Of a DNA stretch of 55,994 bases, positions 24,174-33,626 are shown piece by piece. Source of the DNA: Novosphingobium lindaniclasticum LE124 (lineage in GTDB: Bacteria; Pseudomonadota; Alphaproteobacteria; Sphingomonadales; Sphingomonadaceae). The stretch is from NCBI RefSeq assembly GCF_000445125.1, contig NZ_ATHL01000149.1, positions 1 through 55,994 on the forward strand, read 5' to 3'. Both the position numbers and the translations under genes were made by a program. The notes below the pieces were generated by a model. It was not told where the DNA came from and ran no database searches. It was given only the letters and a program-made list of their open reading frames with translations. Each line of letters opens with the position of its first letter. Position 1 is the first letter of the stretch.

Positions 24174-25829
24174 ATGAAAGATATCGCAACCTGGAACGAG
24201 GGGGACTGGATCGCCGCGATCGGCGCCATTCTCCTCTTTGCCGTGCTGGCCATCGGCGGCGTCATCGCCACCCGCAAGAGCGAGGAATTCGTCGGCCACC
24301 CGCGCGGCCTTTTCGTGCTGTTCTACGCCGAGATGTGGGAGCGTTTCTCCTACTACGGCATGCGCGCGCTGCTGATCCTCTATCTCACCAAATTCTGGCT
24401 GTTCAATGACGGTAGCGCCAATCTGATCTACGGCGCCTATACCAGTCTGGTCTATATCACCCCGGTGCTCGGCGGCTACCTGGCCGACCGTTACCTGGGC
24501 CAGCGCAAGGCGGTGCTGTTCGGCGGCATCGTGCTCGCGGTGGGCCACTTGTTCATGGCCTATGAGGGCATCCACGGCGCCACCGACCCGCTGGTGAAGC
24601 AGGCGGATCCTGCCATCAACGTGTTCTGGCTGGCGCTGGCGCTGATCATCGTCGGCTCGGGCTTCCTCAAGGCGAACATCTCGGTGATCGTCGGGCAGCT
24701 CTACAAGATGACCGATTCCCGCCGCGATTCGGCCTACACGATCTTCTACATGGGCGTGAACACCGGCGCCGCGCTGGGCACGATCCTGGTCGGCTACCTG
24801 GGCGAGACGATCGGCTGGTCCTGGGGCTTCGGCCTTGCCGGCATCGGCATGGTGCTGGGCCTGCTGATCTTCGTGGCCGGCAAGCCCGCGCTCAAGGGCC
24901 GGGGCGAGCCTCCCAAGCCGTTAGCGAAGAAGGGCGAACTGACGCTCTACGGCATCGGCATCGGCTCGGTGGCGGTGATCTGGTTCCTGATCCAGTACGT
25001 CAGCGTGATCCAGTCGCTGCTCGTCGTCTCGGGCGTCGCGATGCTCGGTTACACGCTCTACGAAGCCTTCAAGCTGCCCAAGGAACCGCGTGAGCGTATC
25101 TTCGCGATCCTGTTCCTGATCGCGCTGAACCCGATCTTCTGGGGCCTGTTCGAACAGGCCGGCGGCTCGCTGAGCCTCTATACCGACAAGTTCGTGGACC
25201 GCGGCGGCGTGCCGACCAGCCTGTTCCAGTCGATCAACCCGATCTACATCGTGCTGTTCGGCCCGATCTTCGCCGCCCTCTGGCAGTACCTCGGCCGCAA
25301 GGGCATCGAACCTTCGGCCCCCGCCAAGTTCGGCCTGGCGCTGATCCAGGTCGGCCTTGGCTTCCTGGTCTTCGTCTGGGGCGCGGGCAGCGGCGATCCG
25401 GCGGCGATGACCTCGGTTCTGTTCGTCTTCCTGATCTATGCCCTGCACACCACCGGCGAACTTTGCCTTTCGCCCGTGGGCCTTTCGGCGATGACGCGCC
25501 TTTCGCCGCTGCACCTCGGCAGCTTCATCATGGGCGCGTGGTTCTACATGACCGCCGTGGGCAATTTCGTGGCAGGCAAGATCGGCGAGGCCACCGGCGG
25601 CGAAAGCGGCGTGATGGACAAGCAGGTGACCCTGGGCATCTACTCCACGATTGGCTGGACTACGATCGGCGTTGCGGTCGTGGTGCTGGCGCTTTCGCCA
25701 CTGGTGAAGCGCTGGATGCATCTCGATACCCTGGAGGATCGCGGGATCGACCGCGATCTTGCGGGGCAGAGCGAACTGGGGCTGGAAGCGCAGGAAGCAG
25801 GCTTCCACCCGGAACGCAAACCGCACTGA
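24174..25829 (+). CDS. POT/PTR-family proton-dependent oligopeptide transporter
   Basis: 551 residues with about 12-14 transmembrane helices. The POT signature is clear: AEMWERFSYYGMRALLILYL (ExxERFxYYG, about residues 52-71), then PVLGGYLADRYLGQRKAV and FYMGVNTGAALG. Later the conserved NPIFWGLFEQAGGSLSLYTD. These transporters import di- and tripeptides with protons. It is followed, after 67 bases, by two secreted amidohydrolase-type proteins, which may process peptide-like substrates; that link is inference. It is preceded by a 279-base promoter region shared divergently with ihfB. Confidence 0.94.
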   Translation: MKDIATWNEGDWIAAIGAILLFAVLAIGGVIATRKSEEFVGHPRGLFVLFYAEMWERFSYYGMRALLILYLTKFWLFNDGSANLIYGAYTSLVYITPVLGGYLADRYLGQRKAVLFGGIVLAVGHLFMAYEGIHGATDPLVKQADPAINVFWLALALIIVGSGFLKANISVIVGQLYKMTDSRRDSAYTIFYMGVNTGAALGTILVGYLGETIGWSWGFGLAGIGMVLGLLIFVAGKPALKGRGEPPKPLAKKGELTLYGIGIGSVAVIWFLIQYVSVIQSLLVVSGVAMLGYTLYEAFKLPKEPRERIFAILFLIALNPIFWGLFEQAGGSLSLYTDKFVDRGGVPTSLFQSINPIYIVLFGPIFAALWQYLGRKGIEPSAPAKFGLALIQVGLGFLVFVWGAGSGDPAAMTSVLFVFLIYALHTTGELCLSPVGLSAMTRLSPLHLGSFIMGAWFYMTAVGNFVAGKIGEATGGESGVMDKQVTLGIYSTIGWTTIGVAVVVLALSPLVKRWMHLDTLEDRGIDRDLAGQSELGLEAQEAGFHPERKPH

Positions 25830-25896
25830 CACCAAACCGGCCCGGCGAACCAAGGTTCTTCCGGGCCGGACTGCAATCAAACAGGGGAAATACGAC

Positions 25897-27282
25897 ATGA
25901 GGGTATCGCCGGCATTGCGGCGCTGGTCGTCCACACTCGTCCTGGGCGCGGCACTGGCGCTGGGCGCTACGGGTGCGGACGCCAAGAAGCAGGACAAGAA
26001 GGCGGCGCCGATCGTCGCTGATCCTTATCCTTCCACCTACAAGTCCTATCCCGGCACGCCGACCGCTCTGGTGGGCGCCACCGTCTATGACGGGCGCGGC
26101 GGCCGGATCGAGAACGGCGTTGTGCTGTTCCGAGACGGCAAGCTCCAGGCGGTGGGCGGTGCCGACATGGCGATCCCCGAGGGCTATGCCCGCATCGACG
26201 GCACGGGCAAGTTCGTCACGCCGGGCGTGATCGACATCCATTCGCACCTCGGCGTCTATCCCTCGCCCGGCGTGGATGCGCTGGCTGACGGCAACGAGAT
26301 GACCAGCCCCACTACGCCCGACGTCTGGGCCGAGCATTCGGTCTGGCCGCAGGATCCCGGCTTCACCCGTGCGCTCGCCAACGGCGGCGTCACCAGTCTC
26401 CAGATCCTGCCCGGCTCGGGCAACCTCATCGGCGGCCGCGCGGTCACGCTGAAGAACGTGCCGAGCATCACCGTGCAGGGCATGAAGTTCCCCGGCGCGC
26501 CTTATGCGCTGAAGATGGCCTGCGGCGAGAACCCCAAGCGGGTCTACGGCGGCAAGGGTCAGAAGCCCTCGACCCGGATGGGCAACATGTCCGTCGATCG
26601 CCAGGCCTGGATCGATGCGCGGCGATACATGGACGGCGACCATTCCGAGCGCGACCTGGGCAAGGATACGCTGGAAGGCGTGCTCAAGGGCGAGATCCTG
26701 GTCCAGAACCACTGCTACCGCGCCGACGAGATGGCGCAGGTGATCGATATGTCCAAGGAGATGGGCTACAAGATCACCGCCTTCCATCACGCCGTGGAAG
26801 CCTACAAGATCGCCGATATCCTGCGCGAAAACGACATCTGCGCCGCCATCTGGGCCGACTGGTACGGCTTCAAGATGGAGGCCTATGACGGGATCCCCGA
26901 GAATGCGGCGCTGCTCGCCAATGCAGGGGCCTGCGTGGTGATCCACTCGGATGACGAAAACGGCATCCAGCGCCTCAACCAGGAAGCCGCCAAGGCCCAG
27001 GCCGACGGTCGCCGCATCGGCATCGACATTCCCGACGCCCAGGTCGTCGGCTGGTTCACCTACAATGCCGCCAAGACCATGGGTATCGGCGAGAAGACCG
27101 GCAGCCTCGAGGTGGGCAAGATGGCGGATGTGGTATTGTGGAACGGCAATCCGCTCTCGGTTTACTCGCGGCCTGAGAAAGTGTGGATCGACGGCGCCCT
27201 GATGTTCGACGCGCAGGACGCCAGACGCCGTCCGGTCAGCGATTTCGAGCTGGGCCAGCCGGGTGAAGGAGACGTGAAATGA
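25897..27282 (+). CDS. Secreted amidohydrolase-superfamily protein with intact metal site
   Basis: 461 residues. An N-terminal signal sequence (RWSSTLVLGAALALGATGADA) is followed by a TIM-barrel amidohydrolase of the imidazolonepropionase/D-aminoacylase-like group. Metal ligands appear in VIDIHSHLG (HxH), NHCYRADEM, ITAFHHAVEA and VIHSDDENG (the late Asp). The second beta-strand domain closes the sequence (GSLEVGKMADVVLWNGNPL). Substrate unknown; peptides or acylated amines are candidates given the upstream peptide transporter. The start at 25897 is supported by CAGGGGAAA. It overlaps the following paralogue by ATGA. Confidence 0.9.
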   Translation: MRVSPALRRWSSTLVLGAALALGATGADAKKQDKKAAPIVADPYPSTYKSYPGTPTALVGATVYDGRGGRIENGVVLFRDGKLQAVGGADMAIPEGYARIDGTGKFVTPGVIDIHSHLGVYPSPGVDALADGNEMTSPTTPDVWAEHSVWPQDPGFTRALANGGVTSLQILPGSGNLIGGRAVTLKNVPSITVQGMKFPGAPYALKMACGENPKRVYGGKGQKPSTRMGNMSVDRQAWIDARRYMDGDHSERDLGKDTLEGVLKGEILVQNHCYRADEMAQVIDMSKEMGYKITAFHHAVEAYKIADILRENDICAAIWADWYGFKMEAYDGIPENAALLANAGACVVIHSDDENGIQRLNQEAAKAQADGRRIGIDIPDAQVVGWFTYNAAKTMGIGEKTGSLEVGKMADVVLWNGNPLSVYSRPEKVWIDGALMFDAQDARRRPVSDFELGQPGEGDVK

Positions 27283-28574
27283 GCCGCCGCGCCCTTGTCA
27301 TGGCCGCGCTGGCGGCCGTTGTCCTTCCGGGCATGGCCTCTGCGCAGGACTTCGCGATAACCAACGCCACCGTCGCCACGGGTGACGGCGGCGCGCCGAT
27401 CGAGCACGGCACCGTTGTGGTGCGGGCCGGCAAGGTGGTCGCGGCGGGGGCCGGCATTGCCGTGCCCGCCGGGATGCGCAGTGTGGACGGCACCGGCAAA
27501 TGGGTGACGCCGGGGCTGTTCTCCGCCGTGACCGATCTCGGCCTCTGGGACGTGGAAGGCGTGGCCGACAGCAACGATTCCGAAGCGGGCAAGTCTCCCT
27601 TCAATGCCGCGCTCGATGTGGCCCCGGCGATCAATCCCGCCAACGCGCATATCGCGATCAGCCGCGAAGGCGGCGTCACCCGCGCCAGCGTCGCGCCGGT
27701 AAACGGCGATTCGATCTTTGCCGGGCAGGGCGCGCTGATCGATCTGGGCGCCGGCGTCGACCTGGTGAACACGGCGCGGGCCTTCCAGTTCGTGCAATTG
27801 GGCGAAGCGGGGGCCAGATTGGCAGGCGGTAGCCGCGTTGCGGCCCATGTCGCGCTGCGCAATGCCCTGTGTGAGGCGCGCGACCTGGCAACGGTGCCCG
27901 GCGCGCGCAGCAGCGATGCCATGCTCACCCGTGCGGATGCCCTGGCCCTGGCACCGGTGCTGGACGGCCGTCAGGCGCTCTATGTCGGCGTCGAACGTGC
28001 CGCCGACATTCGCAGCGTTCTGGCGCTCAAGACCGAGTTTCCCAAGCTCAACCTCGTCCTGGTGGGCGCGACCGAAGGCTGGTTGGTGGCCGGCGCCATC
28101 GCGGCCGCCCAGGTGCCGGTCATCGCCATGCCGCTGCGCGATCTTCCCGCCAGCTTCGAAAGCCTCGCGGCCACCCAGTCGAACGTCGGGCGGATGAAGA
28201 AGGCCGGCGTCAAGGTTGCCATCGGCATGTTCGGGGGCAGCAACCAGCCCCGCTATGCGCCGCAGCAGGCCGGCAATCTCGTGGCCCTGAACAGGCTGCC
28301 CGGCGCGGTGGGCCTGACCTGGGGCGAGGCGTTCGCCGCGATCACCTCTGTTCCGGCCGAAATCAGCGGCATGGGCGGTAAAGAGGGCGTGCTGGCGCCG
28401 GGCGCCGTTGGCGATGTCGTCGTGTGGGACGGCGATCCACTGGAACTCTCATCGGCGCCGGTCGAAGTCTATATCGACGGGATCAGGCAGCCGCTCGACA
28501 ATCACCAGAGCCGCTTGAAGCAGCGCTACAAGAGCCTCGATCGGACGTATCTGCCCAAGGCTTACGACTGGTAA
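27279..28574 (+). CDS. Secreted amidohydrolase-like protein lacking the metal ligands
   Basis: 431 residues, with a signal peptide (LVMAALAAVVLPGMASAQ) and the same overall plan as the gene before it: AITNATVATGDGGAPIEHGTV, VDGTGKWVTPG, and a closing APGAVGDVVVWDGDPL. At the place where the upstream protein has the HxH motif (DIHSHLG), this one has FSAVTDLGLW. I find no replacement for the barrel histidines or the late aspartate. It is therefore probably a non-catalytic paralogue, perhaps a structural partner of the first protein. ATGA overlap indicates coupled translation. A strong bidirectional terminator follows at once. Confidence 0.85.
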   Translation: MSRRALVMAALAAVVLPGMASAQDFAITNATVATGDGGAPIEHGTVVVRAGKVVAAGAGIAVPAGMRSVDGTGKWVTPGLFSAVTDLGLWDVEGVADSNDSEAGKSPFNAALDVAPAINPANAHIAISREGGVTRASVAPVNGDSIFAGQGALIDLGAGVDLVNTARAFQFVQLGEAGARLAGGSRVAAHVALRNALCEARDLATVPGARSSDAMLTRADALALAPVLDGRQALYVGVERAADIRSVLALKTEFPKLNLVLVGATEGWLVAGAIAAAQVPVIAMPLRDLPASFESLAATQSNVGRMKKAGVKVAIGMFGGSNQPRYAPQQAGNLVALNRLPGAVGLTWGEAFAAITSVPAEISGMGGKEGVLAPGAVGDVVVWDGDPLELSSAPVEVYIDGIRQPLDNHQSRLKQRYKSLDRTYLPKAYDW

Positions 28575-28620
28575 CAGGAAAGGGGCCTCCGGCGATTGCC
28601 GAAGGCCCCTTTCCTGTTAC
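28571..28620. terminator. Strong bidirectional terminator between convergent genes
   Basis: A perfect 18-base inverted repeat (GTAACAGGAAAGGGGCCT and its complement) with a 14-base loop. It includes the stop codon of the upstream amidohydrolase. It has AGGAAA/TTTCCT tracts in both arms, as expected for a hairpin serving both the plus-strand operon and, on the minus strand, dxs. Confidence 0.8.
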
Positions 28621-28650
28621 TTTGCCGTCGAATCGATGGCGAAGGCGCCG

Positions 28651-30573
28651 TCAGGCCCGGGCTTCGTTCACGCCGGCGCTGTTGTGGCGCAGGGCCTTCA
28701 GCACGGTGTCCACGATCTGCGGCGCGTTCAGCCCCGCTTCGTCATACTGCGCCTCGGGCTTGTCGTGATCCTGGAACACGTCCGGCAGGCGCATGGTGCG
28801 GATCTTCAGGCCTGCATCGGTGAGGCCCTCATCACTGGCCATGGTCAGGACGTGGGCGCCCAGGCCGCCGATGGCGCCTTCTTCCACGGTGACGACCACG
28901 TCGTGGCTGAGCATCAGCTTGCGGATCAGGTCGGTGTCCAGCGGCTTGGCGAAACGCAGATCCGCCACGGTGGTGGAGAGACCCTTGGCATCCAGCAGAT
29001 CGGCGGCCTTGAGCGCTTCTCCGAGGCGTGTGCCGAGCGAGAGAAGTGCGACCTTGGTGCCTTCCCGGACGATCCGGCCCTTGCCGATTTCCAGCAGTTC
29101 CGGCACTTCGGGAAGCTCCAGCCCCACGCCGTTGCCGCGCGGATAGCGGAAGGCGATCGGCCCGTCGTCGTACTGGGCGGCGGTGTGGACCATGTGGACC
29201 AGTTCCGCCTCGTCGGCAGCGGCCATCACGACCATGTTCGGCAGGGTGGCGAGGTAGGTCACGTCGAACGAACCGGCGTGCGTGGCGCCGTCGGCGCCGA
29301 CCAGACCGGCGCGGTCGATCGCGAAGCGCACGGGCAGGTTCTGGATCGCCACGTCATGGACCACCTGGTCGAACGCGCGCTGGAGGAACGTGGAGTAGAT
29401 GGCGCAGAACGGCCGCATGCCCTGCGCCGCCAGACCGGCCGCGAAAGTGACGGCATGCTGTTCGGCAATGCCCACGTCGAAGCTGCGGTTCGGGAAGAGT
29501 TGCGCGAACTTGTCCAGCCCGGTGCCCGAGGGCATGGCGGCGGTGATGGCGCAGATGCGGTCGTCCTTCTCCGCTTCGGCCACCAGCGCCTTGGCGAAGA
29601 CGCCGGTATAGCTGGGCGGGCCGGCGGGCGCCTTGGCCTGCTCTCCGGTGACGACGTTGAACTTCTGCACGCCGTGATACTTGTCGGCGGCTTCCTCGGC
29701 GGGGCCGTAGCCCTTGCCCTTCTGGGTCACGACATGGACCAGGATCGGGCCTTCGGCGGCATCGCGCACATTTTCCAGCACGGGAACGAGCGCATCGAGA
29801 TCATGGCCGTCGATCGGGCCGACGTAGTAGAAGCCGAGTTCCTCGAACAGGGTACCGCCCATCGCCATGCCGCGCGCGAACTCGTCCGTCTTGCGGGCGG
29901 CGGCGTGGAGCGGGCGGGGCAGGCGGCGCGCGAACTTGCGGGCAAGGTCGCGCAGGCCCAGGAACCGGCCCGAGGATACAAGGCGCGCCAGATAGGCGGA
30001 CAGTCCGCCAACCGGGGGCGCAATCGACATGTCGTTGTCGTTGAGCACGACGATCAGGCGGTTTCCGGCCTCGGCGGCGTTGTTCATCGCCTCATAGGCC
30101 ATGCCGGCGCTCATCGCGCCGTCGCCGATCACGGCGATGCCGCGACCCGGCGTGCCCTTGATCTTGTTGGCGACGGCAAAGCCGAGCGCGGCCGAGATCG
30201 AGGTGGAGCTATGGGCCGTGCCGAAGGGGTCGTATTCGCTTTCCGAGCGCTTGGTGAAGCCGGAGAGCCCGCCGCCCTGGCGCAGGGTGCGGATGCGGTC
30301 GCGGCGGCCGGTGAGGATCTTGTGCGGATAAGCCTGGTGGCCCACGTCCCAGATCAGCCGGTCGGTTGGCGTGTCGAACACGTAGTGGATCGCGACGGTC
30401 AGTTCGACGACGCCGAGGCCCGAGCCGAGGTGGCCGCCGGTCTGGCCGACTGCGGAAATCATCTCGGTGCGGAGTTCGTCGGCCAGTTGACGCAAGTCCG
30501 CAGGCTTGAGCTTGCGAAGATCGTCCGGGGTGTCGACGGTGTCGAGGAGCGGCGTGGCCGGGTTGGCTGTCAT
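28651..30573 (-). CDS. dxs: 1-deoxy-D-xylulose-5-phosphate synthase
   Basis: 640 residues, full length. It makes DXP from pyruvate and glyceraldehyde-3-phosphate, the first step of the non-mevalonate isoprenoid pathway (quinones, carotenoids, hopanoids). Visible: AVGQTGGHLGSGLGVVELTVAIH with the catalytic His, RLIWDVGHQAYPHKILTGR, the TPP-binding GDG...NDN motif (GDGAMSAGMAYEAMNN to VVLNDNDMSI), and the C-terminal YSTFLQRAFDQVVHDVAIQ. The start ATG at 30573 follows a 220-base non-coding region. Gene ends 31 bases from the strong bidirectional terminator. Confidence 0.97.
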   Translation of the reverse strand: MTANPATPLLDTVDTPDDLRKLKPADLRQLADELRTEMISAVGQTGGHLGSGLGVVELTVAIHYVFDTPTDRLIWDVGHQAYPHKILTGRRDRIRTLRQGGGLSGFTKRSESEYDPFGTAHSSTSISAALGFAVANKIKGTPGRGIAVIGDGAMSAGMAYEAMNNAAEAGNRLIVVLNDNDMSIAPPVGGLSAYLARLVSSGRFLGLRDLARKFARRLPRPLHAAARKTDEFARGMAMGGTLFEELGFYYVGPIDGHDLDALVPVLENVRDAAEGPILVHVVTQKGKGYGPAEEAADKYHGVQKFNVVTGEQAKAPAGPPSYTGVFAKALVAEAEKDDRICAITAAMPSGTGLDKFAQLFPNRSFDVGIAEQHAVTFAAGLAAQGMRPFCAIYSTFLQRAFDQVVHDVAIQNLPVRFAIDRAGLVGADGATHAGSFDVTYLATLPNMVVMAAADEAELVHMVHTAAQYDDGPIAFRYPRGNGVGLELPEVPELLEIGKGRIVREGTKVALLSLGTRLGEALKAADLLDAKGLSTTVADLRFAKPLDTDLIRKLMLSHDVVVTVEEGAIGGLGAHVLTMASDEGLTDAGLKIRTMRLPDVFQDHDKPEAQYDEAGLNAPQIVDTVLKALRHNSAGVNEARA

Positions 30574-30793
30574 GGTCTGCTTCTACACGCTACATGTTCT
30601 GGTGTCGAATTAAGCGGTGGGCAATATGCCGGTGTCATCCGAAAGGACAGGAAAAACGTGGGGAGTGTTGCCTGGCTGCGACGTTCGGAGACGTAAATGG
30701 CCGCGATTCGGGCTAAAATCGCGGAGGACGCGGATGTTCGCCTCGGGCGACGCTAGCATGGCGGCACGGGCAGCGGAGGGCTCTAAAACCGCC

Positions 30794-31255
30794 TCAGCTA
30801 CAGACGGCGCAGGTGCCGCGTAGTTCCACCACCGGGCGCACGCCGGCGAAGCCAGCCTGCTTGGCCGCAGCGATGAGCGCGCCGGTGAGCTTGTCGTCGT
30901 CGATATGGACGGCTTGGCCGCAGACGTCGCAGATCAGGAAGATGCAGTCGTGCTGGCAGCCGGGGTGGCTGTTGGCGAGGTAGGCATTGGCGCTTTCGAC
31001 CCGGCGGGCGAGATTGGTGCGGACGAAAAGATCGAGGATGCGATAGACGCTGTTGGGCGCCACGCGCTTGCCGCGCATGGTCGACACGCTTTCAGCCAGA
31101 TCGTAGGCCGAAGCCGGGCGGTCGCGCTCGGCCAGCGCGCCGAAGACGTCCGCCCGCATCTCGGTCCATTGCTCGCCGGCCTTCTCCAAAGCGGCGCGGG
31201 CAGCCTCTACAAGGTTGTCGCCCGAATGTTCGTGATGATGATGCGCATTAGCCAT
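30794..31255 (-). CDS. zur: Zinc uptake regulator Zur (Fur family)
   Basis: About 153 residues. A His-rich N-terminus (MANAHHHHEHS), a winged-helix domain with the typical ANSVYRILDLFVRTNLARRVES region (about 67-90), and a zinc site built of two CxxC motifs (C109/C112 in CDVCG and C149/C152 in CAVC) plus the HPGCQHDC segment. This is the Zur pattern common in sphingomonads: a repressor of zinc uptake genes. ATG at 31255 is chosen; an ATG three codons upstream is also possible. It is followed by 220 non-coding bases before dxs and preceded by two small genes on the same strand. Confidence 0.9.
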   Translation of the reverse strand: MANAHHHHEHSGDNLVEAARAALEKAGEQWTEMRADVFGALAERDRPASAYDLAESVSTMRGKRVAPNSVYRILDLFVRTNLARRVESANAYLANSHPGCQHDCIFLICDVCGQAVHIDDDKLTGALIAAAKQAGFAGVRPVVELRGTCAVCS

Positions 31256-31328
31256 GTCGCCCATATGGGCATTGGCGCGGCACTGCGCAATTGAAAGCGT
31301 GAAAGGGCGGCGCGCCCCTGGCCGGCGA

Positions 31329-31478
31329 TCAGTCGATCTGCGCGGCGGCTTCGGCGGCGGGTACGATGCCGCCGGTAAGCGAGTGATGGCCGACACCCAT
31401 CGCGCCGAGCACCAGCAGCGCACCGCCGGCGAAGCCGAGGGCGAAGAAGCGGTAGAAGTCGGCCTTGAAGAGTCCCAT
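31329..31478 (-). CDS. Small membrane protein, likely conserved (49 aa)
   Basis: 49 residues: MGLFKADFYRFFALGF, one hydrophobic helix rich in Gly/Ala (about 11-30), and a Glu/Ala-rich tail. I recall proteins with a FKADFYRFFA-type N-terminus from sphingomonads but cannot give a name. It is 73 bases upstream of zur on the same strand. No strong ribosome site was seen. Confidence 0.6.
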   Translation of the reverse strand: MGLFKADFYRFFALGFAGGALLVLGAMGVGHHSLTGGIVPAAEAAAQID

Positions 31479-31630
31479 GATGAAAATCAGCTCTGTTGCT
31501 TGGTAAGGATTGCGTGCCGCTCACTTGGAGCGAATCGCCTTGCCGTCCAGTGAATGGCGACGAGCTGCACTCCATTCTGCGACGAACTGTTGATATGGAG
31601 CGACGGAGCGATGGAACCGTCACATTTCGG

Positions 31631-31840
31631 TCAAGGTGTCGTGCCGGTAAGCAGGGCCGAACCAACGGAGATCACGGCAAGGGCCACGACCGGCAGCGCG
31701 GCGCATCCGAACGGAAGGGCCAGCGCGCCGAGGACGTGATGGGGCCTGCGGATACGACCGAGCCGGACCAGCACTGCCGCCGTGGCGAGCCCGACGAGGA
31801 AGGCGACGGTGACGAGCGGCCCTAGCCACATCAGCCACAT
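31631..31840 (-). CDS. Small membrane protein (69 aa) downstream of purH
   Basis: 69 residues with two hydrophobic helices (about 3-25 and 37-63) joined by a basic turn (RLGRIRRPHHVLG). The ATG follows an excellent GAGGGAGG site. It lies 37 bases after the purH stop on the same strand and could be co-transcribed with it. No family recognised. Confidence 0.65.
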   Translation of the reverse strand: MWLMWLGPLVTVAFLVGLATAAVLVRLGRIRRPHHVLGALALPFGCAALPVVALAVISVGSALLTGTTP

Positions 31841-31877
31841 GGCCGCCTCCCTCGATTGGTCGGACCCGCGTTCAAGA

Positions 31878-33470
31878 TCAGTGCTTGAAGTGGCGCATGC
31901 CGGTGAAGACCATCGCCAGGCCGGCCTCGTCGGCAGCGGCGATGACTTCGTCGTCGCGGATCGAGCCGCCCGGCTGGATCACCGCCGTCGCGCCGGCTTC
32001 GGCAGCGGCCAGCAGGCCATCGGCGAAGGGGAAGAAGGCGTCGGATGCCACTGCCGAGCCGACCGTGCGCGCCTGCGCCCAGCCGAACTTCTCGGCGGCT
32101 TCGGCAGCCTTCATCGCGGCGATGCGTGAGGAATCGCGGCGGTTCATCTGGCCCGCACCGATCCCGGCGGTGACGCCGTCCTTGGCATAGACGATGGCGT
32201 TCGACTTGACGTGGCGGGCCACCGTCCAGGCGAAGAGGCAGTCCTTCAGTTCCTGGTCGGTCGGCGCGCGCTTGGTCACGACCTTGAGGTCGTCGAAGCC
32301 GATGGCGCCGTTGTCGCGGTTCTGGACGAGCAGGCCGCCGGTGATCTGGCGCACCAGCAGGCCGGCGCGGCGCGGATCGGGCAGGTCGCCGGTCAGCAGC
32401 AGGCGCAGGTTCTTCTTCTTGGCGAAGAAGGCGCGGGCGTCCTCGTCAGCGTCCGGTGCGACGACCACTTCGGTGAAGATCTGGCAGATCGCCTCGGCCG
32501 TGGCGCCGTCGAGCGTAGTGTTCACCGCGACGATGCCACCGAAGGCGGAAACGTCGTCACAGGCCAGCGCGCCCTGCCAGGCTTCGAGCAGGCTTGAACC
32601 CTGTGCCACGCCGCAGGGGTTGGCATGCTTGACGATGACGACGGCCGGATCCTGGCCCTTGAACTCGGCCGCGAGTTCGAAGGCGGCGTCGGCATCGTTG
32701 TAGTTGTTGTAGGACAGCTCCTTGCCCTGCACCTGCTCGCTCTGGGCCAGGCCCTTGGTGAACGGGCCGACCGGCGTGTAGAGCGCGGCCTTCTGGTGCG
32801 GGTTTTCGCCATAGCGCAGTTCGGTGCCGAGGCGGCCGTTGATGCTCAGCATCTCGGGGAACTCGAGGCCCTGGTCGGCGAAGGCGAACCACTGTGCAAT
32901 CATCGAATCGTAGGCGGCGGTCTGCGCATAGGCGCGCGCGGCGAGCAGCTTGCGGAAGGCCAGCGTGGTGCCGCCGTCGGTCGTCTCCAGTTCCGCCAGC
33001 AGGCCGTCGTAGTCCTTGGGGTCGGTGACGATGGCGACGAAGGCGTGGTTCTTCGCAGCCGAGCGCACCATCGACGGGCCGCCGATATCGATATTCTCGA
33101 TGATCTCGTCACGGTCGGCGCCCTTGGCGACTGTCGCCTCGAAGGGATAGAGATTGACGACCACGAGGTCGATCGCGCCGATTTCATGGTCGGCCATCGC
33201 CTTGGCGTGTTCCGGGTTGTCGCGGACAGCCAGCAGGCCGCCGTGGACCTTGGGGTGCAGGGTCTTGACGCGGCCGTCCATCATCTCCGGAAAATCGGTG
33301 ATTTCCGAGATGTCCTTCACGTCCAGGCCGGCGTCGCGCAGCGCCTTGGCGGTGCCGCCGGTCGAGACCAGTTCCACCCCGCGCGCGGCGAGCGCCTTGC
33401 CCAGATCGGCGAGGCCGGTCTTGTCGGAAACCGAAAGCAATGCGCGGCGGATCTGGACGGTATCGGTCAT
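31878..33470 (-). CDS. purH: Bifunctional phosphoribosylaminoimidazolecarboxamide formyltransferase/IMP cyclohydrolase
   Basis: 530 residues, full length, catalysing the last two steps of IMP synthesis. N-terminal MGS-like cyclohydrolase domain: ALLSVSDKTGLADLGKAL, STGGTAKAL, and GRVKTLHPKVHGGLL, with NLYPFEATV (about 1-150). C-terminal transformylase domain: LRYGENPHQKAALY, KHANPCGVA (catalytic Lys-His region) and AFFPFADGLLAAAEAG. Closely followed by a small membrane protein gene; preceded by a palindromic repeat and the heparinase-like gene. Confidence 0.98.
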   Translation of the reverse strand: MTDTVQIRRALLSVSDKTGLADLGKALAARGVELVSTGGTAKALRDAGLDVKDISEITDFPEMMDGRVKTLHPKVHGGLLAVRDNPEHAKAMADHEIGAIDLVVVNLYPFEATVAKGADRDEIIENIDIGGPSMVRSAAKNHAFVAIVTDPKDYDGLLAELETTDGGTTLAFRKLLAARAYAQTAAYDSMIAQWFAFADQGLEFPEMLSINGRLGTELRYGENPHQKAALYTPVGPFTKGLAQSEQVQGKELSYNNYNDADAAFELAAEFKGQDPAVVIVKHANPCGVAQGSSLLEAWQGALACDDVSAFGGIVAVNTTLDGATAEAICQIFTEVVVAPDADEDARAFFAKKKNLRLLLTGDLPDPRRAGLLVRQITGGLLVQNRDNGAIGFDDLKVVTKRAPTDQELKDCLFAWTVARHVKSNAIVYAKDGVTAGIGAGQMNRRDSSRIAAMKAAEAAEKFGWAQARTVGSAVASDAFFPFADGLLAAAEAGATAVIQPGGSIRDDEVIAAADEAGLAMVFTGMRHFKH

Positions 33471-33520
33471 GAATATGGCCTCGTTCTGGACTGGCGGACA
33501 GGGATTTTGCGCGCCCTCTA

Positions 33521-33549
33521 GAGCGTTTTCGCGGTGAGCGAAAATGCTC
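33521..33549. repeat. Short palindromic repeat related to the CTAGAGC family
   Basis: Arms GAGCGTTTTCGC and GCGAAAATGCTC with a GGTGA loop (one wobble), preceded by CTA to give CTAGAGCGTTTTC. A second palindrome CGGTGATCACCG follows. Located between purH and the heparinase-like gene. The same theme as the repeat at 14468-14573. Confidence 0.65.
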
Positions 33550-33626
33550 TTTCTCTCGATGCCGCATTTTCCCGGTGATCACCGCAGGATGAGAGTGCCA
33601 CAAGCCGTAGGGCTCGTCGCGGCAAT

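Noticed and set aside
28636..30696. Long plus-strand frame opposite dxs
   Set aside because: Antisense shadow; the minus strand carries all DXP synthase motifs.
30612..30758. 49-codon frame between zur and dxs that could have been xseB
   Set aside because: The translation shows none of the helical pattern of exonuclease VII small subunit and there is no ribosome site.
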